A stretch of DNA of 16,377 bases from Leptospiraceae bacterium (GTDB lineage Bacteria; Spirochaetota; Leptospiria; Leptospirales; Leptospiraceae), in NCBI GenBank assembly GCA_027485405.1, contig JAIXRB010000178.1, positions 1-16,377 on the forward strand, read 5' to 3'. Positions 1 to 6,542 of this stretch are shown piece after piece; within the stretch, counting starts at the first letter, position 1; each line of letters opens with the position of its first letter. A model generated the notes under the pieces. The model made no database searches and was not told where the DNA came from. It saw only the letters and a program-made list of their open reading frames with translations. Both the position numbers and the translations under genes were made by a program.

Positions 1-57
1 ACAATCGCTACTGCAGTATCTATTCAGCTCGGCGCCAAATCTATACCGCTCTCTTCC

Positions 58-81
58 TATACATACATCGCGGTATGTATA
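58..81. promoter_or_regulatory. Operator-like perfect palindrome (TetR/AcrR type)
   Basis: TATACATAC, six spacer bases (ATCGCG), then GTATGTATA form a perfect inverted repeat with 9-bp arms over 24 bp. Length, symmetry and the TACATACAT-like core resemble the 24-bp operator of E. coli AcrR, a TetR-family repressor; that comparison is from memory. It overlaps the -10 and expected start point of the leftward promoter at 77-105, the classic place for a repressor site. The regulator, perhaps encoded beyond the left edge and self-regulated, is not in view. Confidence 0.6.
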
Positions 82-105
82 AGTTAATGTCGTTTGTGTT
101 GTCAA
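77..105 (-). promoter_or_regulatory. Predicted sigma-70 promoter reading leftward off the window
   Basis: On the minus strand a perfect -35 hexamer, TTGACA (100-105), is followed after 17 bp by TTATAC (77-82), or after 18 bp by TATACA (76-81). Transcription would start near position 69, inside the palindrome at 58-81. No ATG with an open frame follows before position 1, so the start codon of the controlled gene is probably outside the window. Confidence 0.5.
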
Positions 106-325
106 TGATCCAAGGGCTTGCCTTTTCTCAACTTTCGCAGGAGTACTCTCGTGCCATCTAAAGAAGAAAATCGGTTGCTTTTAATTTAAACCGAACCCGA
201 TTGGGATCAGCCTGGCCACGGTTGATTCCGCGTGCCATACTCATAGTCGCCTCTAAGGACGAACAATAGTATTGACCAGTATTTCCAGAAGGGTTCTCGG
301 GTCATTCATTTTTTATGGAAAAAAA

Positions 326-1969
326 CTAAAATCTTTGATTAAACTGCATAAAACTATAAGGATCTACGGGATTTCCGATTCCTCCCCCCGAAGGAAGGGG
401 AGTAAACCCAATATCAAAGGATTCAGTATCAAGACCTAAAACAAAAAAGGCAAAAGCGGCGGACAAGGCGAGACCAATGCCCACAACCATCCCTCCGCTG
501 ACCAACTGCCGATTTCTTCGGTTCTCAATGGGAAGTGTTCCCGCTATATCTTTGTATTGCCGGGCTTTGGCTTCGGCATCAGAAATGATTGAATTTTGAT
601 AGTATATCCACCCAACAAAATCTGTTGGATTCGATTTAAAGAAAGAGTCGATGGCGGCGGCATTGGTAATTGCCACTTGAGGCCTTGCCGCCTCTATTGC
701 CCTTCTAGAGGCAACGTTGAAATACAAATAGCCAGCATAGAAGAACAAAGTGCTGTACAATGAGTATGTCGCAAAATCTTTGTATGTATATTCTAAAAAA
801 ACATTTTGTTTGGTGTTGTAATAGATTTCTGTATCGCCAGCCTTCAGATCAATTTTAAAACTGGACTCCTCGCCTGACTTGGCATCAATTCCACGAAAGC
901 TATCCACAAAACCTTCTTTAGAGACTCTCAATCGATTTCTACCAGCGGGGATAGCTATCGAGTTAAGGGGTGTTTTACCAAGATACTGAATTCCGAGGTA
1001 TACTTCAGCATCTTCAATATTGGATTGAACAGACAATAGAGCAAAATTGGGAATCTTGGTTAAACTGTAAGACAAAGCTGTCTCCTTTCCCTTTTTTATT
1101 TCAATAACAGATTTAAATGGTTCATAGCCTTCTTTGAAAACAAAGAGTTCATACTTTCCTTCGATAAATTCTTTCTTTGCAAAGGGAGGTTTTCCGATAA
1201 ACACCCCATTGATATAAATAAGAGGTGGAGTTCCTTCCACTGTGTTTTCCGCCGTAACAAAACCTGTTTCCCTACCGTGTAAACTTTTTTTGATTTCATT
1301 CACCAAGGGTTGCATCTCTTGATAAGCTCGGTTCACGGATGACTCATGACGGTACTTTGAGATTTTCCCTTTCCAACTTTGATACAAAACTATATCAGCA
1401 CTTAGTTTAGCACTCTGAATGCTAATTTCTCCAATGATTATATAATCACAGTCTTTTTTGCTCGCCAGCATTCCGACTCGATTGATTGAAGGAGGAGGCT
1501 CTTCAAAGTATTCAACAACCTTTAACGGCAAGAATCTGGGGTCTTTTTCAGCAGGTAAGATCTTTGTTCCCTTTTTCAAATCTTCCAAGTCATTGAAATT
1601 CTTAATCGGTCGAATTTTCTTTTTATACAATTCACCTTCTGCATCAATTCTTTCCTGCAATGTGGTTTTTGGAGAAGGTCCGAAGGAATGATATACAATT
1701 TTAGGATTCAAATCCTCAACAAAAACGTATTCCAAGTCTCGCAGTCCTGTGAGTATAACAGACGGAATCCCTTTTTGAAGATACTGTAATGTTGCATCTT
1801 CAGTCTTCATTTCAAAGGGAAAAAGGCAAATCCTGCGCTTAGTTTCGAAAGTAACAGATTCGGCAGAGGATTGTTCTGGAAATCTAAAGTATTCATCTAC
1901 AGCAAATTGTGGTAAAGTGAAGGCAATTAGCAAAAATAATGCTATGATTTGCTTATAAAAGAAAGTCAT
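326..1969 (-). CDS. PEGA-domain envelope protein
   Basis: A 547-residue protein with an N-terminal hydrophobic segment (about residues 6-24) that looks like a signal peptide or anchor and has no lipobox Cys. Residues 46-210 resemble the FlgO/TolB-like domain of exported proteins, with a short strand at RRICLFPF and a DYIIIGEI motif (175-182). Two PEGA repeats follow: about 245-305, containing IYINGVFIGKPPF and KEGYEPF, and about 309-376, containing EVYLGIQYLGKTPL and SKEGF. Hydrophobic stretches near 402-420 and 490-513 suggest C-terminal membrane segments. PEGA domains are associated with surface or envelope proteins in the wider literature. The ATG overlaps the stop of the OppC-like gene by ATGA, so translation is probably coupled and it is the last gene of the leftward operon. 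The specific role is unknown; an accessory part of the upstream transporter is possible from position alone. Confidence 0.8.
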   Translation of the reverse strand: MTFFYKQIIALFLLIAFTLPQFAVDEYFRFPEQSSAESVTFETKRRICLFPFEMKTEDATLQYLQKGIPSVILTGLRDLEYVFVEDLNPKIVYHSFGPSPKTTLQERIDAEGELYKKKIRPIKNFNDLEDLKKGTKILPAEKDPRFLPLKVVEYFEEPPPSINRVGMLASKKDCDYIIIGEISIQSAKLSADIVLYQSWKGKISKYRHESSVNRAYQEMQPLVNEIKKSLHGRETGFVTAENTVEGTPPLIYINGVFIGKPPFAKKEFIEGKYELFVFKEGYEPFKSVIEIKKGKETALSYSLTKIPNFALLSVQSNIEDAEVYLGIQYLGKTPLNSIAIPAGRNRLRVSKEGFVDSFRGIDAKSGEESSFKIDLKAGDTEIYYNTKQNVFLEYTYKDFATYSLYSTLFFYAGYLYFNVASRRAIEAARPQVAITNAAAIDSFFKSNPTDFVGWIYYQNSIISDAEAKARQYKDIAGTLPIENRRNRQLVSGGMVVGIGLALSAAFAFFVLGLDTESFDIGFTPLPSGGGIGNPVDPYSFMQFNQRF

Positions 1970-2739
1970 TTGGATAGATTCCCGAATCCACTCACCGAAT
2001 AGACAGTTAAAACTATTCCAAAAATAGGAAGCATTACGGAGATCCAGTTTCTTTCAAAGTAGTCTTTCGAAAAAGCAATTTGTTCACCTAAACCGGGCCC
2101 CCAATCTAGAAAATCTAAATTGATACCTAAGTAGGAAAACAAAGCGAGTGTCATAATCACTGATGGAATGCCCGTTAAGAAGAGATAAAATGCAAGACTC
2201 TGGATGGAGGGTAAAACATGAAAAACAAATACCTGAATGCGACTCGCCCCCATAGAATAAGAAGCCTGCATATAACCTGATCCTTTTAGTTCTTTTATTT
2301 TGCCTTGGATAACTTCGTAAGCAAGTGCCCAATCGGCAAGCACAATGGCAACCAATATAGACCAAGTTAAACCGGGCAAGATCGATATAACGATTAAAGC
2401 TACTAGAAGGGAAGGTAAGCACAGAAATACGGAAGCTAAAGAACCGAGCAAAAACCCTGCAATGGTTGGAAAAAGAAAACCTAAACCAGAAAGAAAGCTA
2501 GCAAAAACCAAAGTCAAAAAACGTGCAGGTAAACAGATTACAAAAGCTCCAAAGATTCCATAGGAAAAAAGGCTAAGATTGTCTCTGCCAAGACGATCGC
2601 ATCCAAGTAAATGGTGTGCATTTTGCAAAGGAATACAGTTTGCCAATTCTAAGTTGGCAGATCTTGGAGGATCTAAGGTAAAGACCAAAAAAAGAATGAT
2701 CAGAAAAAAACCGAAAAGCAGAAAATGACTAAGTTTCAT
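1966..2739 (-). CDS. ABC transporter permease, OppC/DppC type
   Basis: A 257-residue inner-membrane permease of the peptide/nickel (binding-protein-dependent) ABC family. After an N-terminal membrane segment it carries HLLGCDRLGRD (residues 43-53), matching the family's HPLGTDxLGRD signature. A cytoplasmic EAA-type loop at about 156-177 has YMQASYSMGASRIQVF, which contacts the ATPase in known members. FLDWGPGLG at about 210-218 matches the usual conserved segment before the last helix. I chose the ATG at 2739 because GGGAGAG lies just upstream; a TTG five codons earlier (2754) is an alternative but would discard that ribosome site. It overlaps the OppB-like gene by 11 bp and the PEGA gene by 4 bp. 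No ATPase or substrate-binding protein gene is present nearby, so the substrate is unknown and the partners must be encoded elsewhere. Confidence 0.87.
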   Translation of the reverse strand: MKLSHFLLFGFFLIILFLVFTLDPPRSANLELANCIPLQNAHHLLGCDRLGRDNLSLFSYGIFGAFVICLPARFLTLVFASFLSGLGFLFPTIAGFLLGSLASVFLCLPSLLVALIVISILPGLTWSILVAIVLADWALAYEVIQGKIKELKGSGYMQASYSMGASRIQVFVFHVLPSIQSLAFYLFLTGIPSVIMTLALFSYLGINLDFLDWGPGLGEQIAFSKDYFERNWISVMLPIFGIVLTVYSVSGFGNLSK

Positions 2740-3634
2740 TTCTCTCTCCCGCAAAACCTCTCTGAATATAAAAACCCAAGCGATTGAACAAGTAGAACAA
2801 TACCCCTGAATACATAAGTAACGAAGCTAACAGATCGGTATCCATAGCTTTAATTGCATAGTATAGTGTTTTTCCGATCCCAGGAAAAAAGAACAATTCC
2901 TCTACAACCATTGCCCCTGACAAAAGCGAGCCAAAATCAAGCAAAATAAAAACAACTAACATGGGAGCCAGTTTGCGCAAAATACTATTCCAAACGATAA
3001 AACTCCACTGATAGCCCCTCGTCCGAAGAACAAACGTATACGTAGAAAGACTTTCACGTTCCGATTCGCAAGAAATATACAGATACAATCGAGCAAAAAT
3101 TCGACTTCCCAAAGCTATGCCTGGCAAGATCACATAGAGCCAGTTTCCAGATTCATAGCCTCCAGGCGGTAGTAATTCCCATTCATAAAAAAATAAGATC
3201 AGAAGTAAAACTCCTATCACAAAAACGGGAGTGGAAAGAATCAAATCCGATATGATTTTCAAAAATTCTCTGAGTCGATTGCTTTGGATTTGCAAAGGAA
3301 TGAGTCCAAAAAAAATTCCAAAACTAACTCCAAATAGCAGAGAAAACAAAGCCAAATGAAGTGTAGGCGTTAGTTTTGATTTTATGATTTGAAAAACTGA
3401 TTCTTTTGCGGCAGACTCACCGCCCATTTCAAAGAAAAACACTCGTAAAAACCTTGGATAGTCCTCAGAAATCCAACTCCAAACGGGAGAACCTTGGCCT
3501 GAGGAAGTCTCTTGAACCTGGGCCGTATCGGCGTATAAAAACTGTTTATCTATGGATCGAAATGTGCTGATAGAAGAAGCCATAAGGCTTAAAATCAGCA
3601 AGAAAAGGAAAAAACGATTTAATTCAGCAAACAC
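2729..3634 (-). CDS. ABC transporter permease, OppB/DppB type
   Basis: A 301-residue membrane protein that would pair with the OppC-like permease to form the channel of a peptide-type ABC importer. It has an N-terminal membrane segment, an extracytoplasmic stretch to about residue 85, then several helices from about 90. The EAA-type loop is at about 199-222 (FVLRTRGYQWSF, then SILRKLAP). The family signature follows at 239-254, SGAMVVEELFFFPGIG. The N-terminal part differs from the usual RRLL...P start of DppB, so the protein is divergent. The start is GTG at 3634, two nucleotides after the ptsN stop; the stop codon itself sits in TTAGGTG. An in-frame ATG at codon 18 has no ribosome site. Confidence 0.85.
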   Translation of the reverse strand: MFAELNRFFLFLLILSLMASSISTFRSIDKQFLYADTAQVQETSSGQGSPVWSWISEDYPRFLRVFFFEMGGESAAKESVFQIIKSKLTPTLHLALFSLLFGVSFGIFFGLIPLQIQSNRLREFLKIISDLILSTPVFVIGVLLLILFFYEWELLPPGGYESGNWLYVILPGIALGSRIFARLYLYISCESERESLSTYTFVLRTRGYQWSFIVWNSILRKLAPMLVVFILLDFGSLLSGAMVVEELFFFPGIGKTLYYAIKAMDTDLLASLLMYSGVLFYLFNRLGFYIQRGFAGERNET

Positions 3635-3636
3635 AC

Positions 3637-4104
3637 CTAATTTGTTTGGGTAATAGAATTTTTAATTTCTTCGAATGTCTTGCAATTTATGATTTTGGTT
3701 CTTTCTTCGGGTATGTTGAGTGTTTTGGCAATCAATGCTAAAGTCTTAATATGCTCTTGAAATTTGTTTTTGGGGACAATCAATAGAATAAAAATTTGCA
3801 CCGGCTGGTCATCCAATGAAGCAAAGTCAATTCCTTGCGGAGCAATCGCCATTGCGCATTTGAGTTCGGTCACAAGTCCCACTGAACAGTGTGGTATAGC
3901 AACCCCACTTCCAATTCCAGTGGACATAGATTTCTCTCGGTTCAGAAGGGAGCTAATGATTTCTTGGTTTCCCTTCTCATCTAACTCTAATGTTTTTGTC
4001 GCGATCAAATGACCGACAAGCTTTTCAATGACCTCTTCCTTTGAGGAAGCTTTGAAATCGAAAACAATGTTTTCAGGAGAAAGCAGTTCAAGAAGCCTAT
4101 TCAT
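3637..4104 (-). CDS. PTS IIA-like nitrogen regulatory phosphocarrier (PtsN/EIIA-Ntr)
   Basis: A 155-residue cytoplasmic EIIA domain of the fructose/mannitol-nitrogen type. The expected phosphorylation site is His72 in GVAIPHC, and the preceding NREKSMSTGIGSG (55-67) matches the family's conserved run. Residues about 106-125 (FILLIVPKNKFQEHIKTLAL) match the usual FLLLxPxxxxxxHLxxLA segment. In other bacteria EIIA-Ntr takes phosphate from EI-Ntr and NPr and regulates transport and nitrogen or potassium balance instead of moving sugar. The ATG follows GGGGAT by a normal distance. The gene is set between an RnfD-like gene (38 nt away) and the ABC permeases (2 nt away) rather than next to rpoN or hpf, the common proteobacterial setting. 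Its target here is unknown. Confidence 0.92.
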   Translation of the reverse strand: MNRLLELLSPENIVFDFKASSKEEVIEKLVGHLIATKTLELDEKGNQEIISSLLNREKSMSTGIGSGVAIPHCSVGLVTELKCAMAIAPQGIDFASLDDQPVQIFILLIVPKNKFQEHIKTLALIAKTLNIPEERTKIINCKTFEEIKNSITQTN

Positions 4105-4142
4105 AACTTAATCCCCAATTCTCACAGAATCCCACATTCGCT

Positions 4143-5042
4143 TTATTTTCCAAGAAAAACCCGAGCAATGATAGATTGGAACAAGAAAAAAAGGAAGATA
4201 AGCCAAAGCGCTGGAATGCCGAAGTTTGCAAAAATCCAAGCCACTGGCAACCAACAGATCAATAATAATAGATTGGGAAAAAAAAGCGTATAATGGTTCT
4301 TGCCTGGACCAGAAAAAATTAAAAATGCTAACGAAGAGTAACTGATGATTTTTGTTGTTCCAAGACTTGCCCCAGAAACAGAAAACAGCCCAAAGATCAA
4401 AATCCAAAGCAATAGAGATAGAAAAAGATACAAACGGCGAAATGATGCGATTGCCAATCCAACCATCAAGAACGAAGAAAAGTATTCAAACAAAGATCGA
4501 AAGGAAAGACCGATGGCATCTTTTGTTAAATACCATGGAGAAGAAAACCTAGAACCAAGCGAGCTGGAACTAGCTGAATCCAAAAAAGGGAAATAAAGCA
4601 CCTCTGGAGAAGAACCAAATTTAAAACCTAATAACTGCAATATGGATTCCCAGAAAAAGAAAAAAAACAAAATGAAAAAAGTGGATTCTAGTTTTAAAGA
4701 AAAATTCTGATTTGCAAAAAAGTAAAACAAAGCCCCCGAAACATACGCCAAAACAATTCCTACCGGATGTAGAAATGGAATAGGAACCATTAAAATCAAC
4801 AAAAGCGTTTGATAAACCAAGGAAAATAAGTAAGGTTTCGTATCTAATCTTTGCAAATAGAAATAAAATCCAACACCCAACCCCAATAAGATTAAAGTTG
4901 AGATCCCGAAAATAGAAAAATTGAAAATGGTAGATACCAGAACAGCAAGAAGAGCTAAAGTACAATAACTAATGTCCGCTAAACCCTCCGATGAGCGGAC
5001 AGACCAAGCATTCTCCGTTAAGACAAATCGTTCTTTCACCAT
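4143..5042 (-). CDS. RnfD/NqrB-like multi-pass membrane protein, divergent
   Basis: A 299-residue, very hydrophobic protein with roughly eight to ten predicted membrane segments. The RnfD assignment rests partly on position, one nucleotide after an RnfC-like gene. It also rests on a loose resemblance of residues about 76-112 (LVYQTLLLILMVPIPF, ...VLAYVSGALFYFFANQ) to the RnfD/NqrB helix pair. In Rnf and Nqr, RnfD/NqrB binds FMN covalently on the Thr of an S-G-A-T or similar motif. I find no SGAT here; the nearest strings are SGAL (102-105) and SGAS (223-226). Flavin attachment is therefore not supported by the sequence, and the function may have drifted. ATG at 5042 is taken as the start. An alternative reading is simply an uncharacterised membrane partner of the iron-sulfur protein. 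Confidence 0.55.
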   Translation of the reverse strand: MVKERFVLTENAWSVRSSEGLADISYCTLALLAVLVSTIFNFSIFGISTLILLGLGVGFYFYLQRLDTKPYLFSLVYQTLLLILMVPIPFLHPVGIVLAYVSGALFYFFANQNFSLKLESTFFILFFFFFWESILQLLGFKFGSSPEVLYFPFLDSASSSSLGSRFSSPWYLTKDAIGLSFRSLFEYFSSFLMVGLAIASFRRLYLFLSLLLWILIFGLFSVSGASLGTTKIISYSSLAFLIFSGPGKNHYTLFFPNLLLLICWLPVAWIFANFGIPALWLIFLFFLFQSIIARVFLGK

Positions 5043-5043
5043 T

Positions 5044-6204
5044 TTAATTTTGCTTTGCCTCTGTTATCATAAACCGAAGGTCAATCCCAGATGGACAATG
5101 TACGGTACATAGCCCACATTCGATGCAATCCCCTTTGTTGAACCTGCCAGGCTCTTCCAATATTAGAGCGTATGGATTAGCTTTGGTGGGACAGAGTCCA
5201 TTGCATTCCAAGCATTGGATGCAAGGAAAAGGGTTTCTTTCTCTTTCTTTACCCTTAGTTAAAATCAAGAAACTATGATTCTGGATTTGGAAATAAGAAA
5301 GCTTTTCAATTTCCATTGGTGAGGCTACTTCATAAACAGATTCAAAACTTGCAGTTGCGTACTTTTCTTTGTATTCATCGACCAAGAATTGCAAGGACTG
5401 TCCGTTACTTAAAAAATACTCCCGACGGATAGGTTGTACTTTTCCAGAATAGTCCATTAAAAAAACAACCAAATGTCTTTTTACAAAGGGAATCGAATAG
5501 TAGAGCGCCCGGACAAGATGAAAAAGTGTTTCTGGACCAAAGAAGAATAGAGCCTTATCTTTAATTTTTTGGCGAACCTGACTGATCGTCAAATTAAGAT
5601 TTTGCGAGAGGAAAAATTCGTGGTTTCCCAAGGGTTCATGAAATTCTTGCTTTGACTCAGATAACAAATCCAGTATGCGAGCCTTCGGGAAAAAGGCGAG
5701 CAACTGATTCTTCAAGAATTGGACACCGAGCAATTCTTCGTCGGAGAAAATGTCTCTAGAATTGAGATGATTGTGCTTTGTAAAAGGAGAAAACACTATT
5801 GTCTCTGGAGGTCGAGCGACGGATCCATCAAAACAGGAAACTAATGTTGTTTGTGGAAAATCTAAATGCAAGAGTCCAAAGATTTTTAGTTTTTCTAAAA
5901 ATTCTGAATAGTCCATTAAGCGAGGTCGGTAATCTTTTTTGGACAGCCACTCGCCGTCTTGGTTCAATTGCATTGTTTTTCGATCTTTGGAAAGAGAAAC
6001 AATACCATTGATTGGAGAGAGAACAGACCATGCCGAATCAGTTTCCCCGAGTCTTTCTCCAAACGAAACGCGCCTTGGAAACTCTTGGGAAGCAAGCTGG
6101 TTTGGCAAAGGGATCGTAAAAATCCCCTGCAATGTAAGTTCTTTTTTTTTTTTTTTTTCGCTGGAAAACCCAGCGGAGGGAAGAGGAAGTTGAGGATAAA
6201 ACAC
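5044..6204 (-). CDS. RnfC-like iron-sulfur protein with A17 tract
   Basis: A 386-residue protein related to the RnfC subunit of the Rnf ion-pumping ferredoxin:NAD oxidoreductase. The N-terminal barrel-sandwich part shows IPLPNQ (31-36), then VSFGERLGE and VLSPINGIV (46-69), like RnfC's IPLxQ...V.GQKIGE...SPVSGTV. Near the C-terminus are two classic 4Fe-4S motifs: Cys328, 331, 334 and 338 (CxxCxxCNGLCP), and Cys360, 363, 366 and 370 (CxxCxxCxxxCP). The middle domain is degenerate. Where RnfC normally has a glycine-rich GGAGFPT loop for flavin/NADH, this protein has GLLHLDFPQT (110-119). Binding of NADH is therefore doubtful. The start is GTG at 6204, two nucleotides after the upstream stop. 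Codons 16-21 contain an uninterrupted run of 17 A (T run 6142-6158 on the plus strand), a frameshift-prone site. Confidence 0.78.
   Translation of the reverse strand: MFYPQLPLPSAGFSSEKKKKKELTLQGIFTIPLPNQLASQEFPRRVSFGERLGETDSAWSVLSPINGIVSLSKDRKTMQLNQDGEWLSKKDYRPRLMDYSEFLEKLKIFGLLHLDFPQTTLVSCFDGSVARPPETIVFSPFTKHNHLNSRDIFSDEELLGVQFLKNQLLAFFPKARILDLLSESKQEFHEPLGNHEFFLSQNLNLTISQVRQKIKDKALFFFGPETLFHLVRALYYSIPFVKRHLVVFLMDYSGKVQPIRREYFLSNGQSLQFLVDEYKEKYATASFESVYEVASPMEIEKLSYFQIQNHSFLILTKGKERERNPFPCIQCLECNGLCPTKANPYALILEEPGRFNKGDCIECGLCTVHCPSGIDLRFMITEAKQN
6142..6158 (-). repeat. 17-nt poly-A homopolymer inside the RnfC-like gene
   Basis: Seventeen consecutive T on the plus strand read as A17 in the coding strand, giving Glu16 and Lys17-21 near the N-terminus of the RnfC-like protein. 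Loss or gain of one base would shift frame close to the start. Such tracts can be contingency loci or sites of polymerase slippage, and are also frequent sequencing-error sites. Confidence 0.9.
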
Positions 6205-6206
6205 AC

Positions 6207-6488
6207 CTAGTTTGGTGCTTTCACCATGTAAATTTCATCTTTGATCGGAAGCTCTTTTTTGAGGTTTTTGATATAAGGAAGGATTTCCCCCATTTCCTCA
6301 TAAAACTCGCAATTGGTTTGCATTCGGCGTGCTACTGTGAAGTATTTGTAGAGTTTCTCTTCACCAGAACGCTTAGACCACTTTTTCTTATTACATTTTA
6401 CACGAAGAATATACTTGTCTTGCTCCGATTCATACTGACGGACAACAACACACTGCAAACAATTGGCGCAATAGACTTTTTCACTCAT
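6207..6488 (-). CDS. Small Cys-rich protein, unknown function
   Basis: A 93-residue soluble protein with no signal peptide. It opens with CANCLQC (Cys7, Cys10, Cys13), then has Cys32 and Cys60. The CxxCxxC start could form part of a zinc ribbon or an iron-sulfur site, but the fourth ligand is not obvious; Cys32 is a candidate. The rest is rich in Lys, Glu and Tyr. The ATG is well placed behind AAGGATCC. It lies 54 nt after the glycosyltransferase gene and 2 nt before the RnfC-like gene, so it is almost surely co-transcribed with the latter and may belong to the same redox module. I do not recognise the family by name. Confidence 0.75.
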   Translation of the reverse strand: MSEKVYCANCLQCVVVRQYESEQDKYILRVKCNKKKWSKRSGEEKLYKYFTVARRMQTNCEFYEEMGEILPYIKNLKKELPIKDEIYMVKAPN

Positions 6489-6542
6489 GACGGATCCTTA
6501 AGGGCGGATTGAAACTCCAAATTTTCTGAACTCACCCAAGAG

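Larger units (their letters stand above)
1..325. other. Intergenic or edge region without a convincing gene
   Basis: No long reading frame occurs here on either strand. The left part carries an operator-like palindrome and a leftward promoter, listed separately. A minus-strand 28-codon frame (158-244, starting MSMARGINRG, with AGAGGCG just upstream) and a plus-strand GTG frame of 12 codons (151-189, with AGGAG ahead of it) occupy the same stretch. Neither is supported beyond its start signal. The PEGA-protein gene ends at 326 and is transcribed into this region, but I see no GC-rich hairpin followed by a T tract that would stop it. Confidence 0.6.

Noticed and set aside
158..244. Minus-strand 28-codon frame beginning MSMARGINRG with AGAGGCG upstream
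   Set aside because: Very short, no family recognised, and a plus-strand GTG frame (151-189) has equally good start signals in the same DNA. Not enough to call a gene.
2740..2754. TTG start for the OppC-like gene
   Set aside because: The ATG at 2739 has GGGAGAG directly upstream; the TTG would place that site inside the coding region.
4345..4596. Plus-strand reading frames antisense to the RnfD-like gene
   Set aside because: The antisense product is a highly charged, low-complexity mirror of a hydrophobic membrane gene; no start signals or family resemblance.
5939..6210. Plus-strand and alternative minus-strand frames across the N-terminus of the RnfC-like gene
   Set aside because: Shadows of the real frame around the homopolymer. 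The +1 minus-strand frame (5964-6206) ends early and would matter only if slippage occurs.
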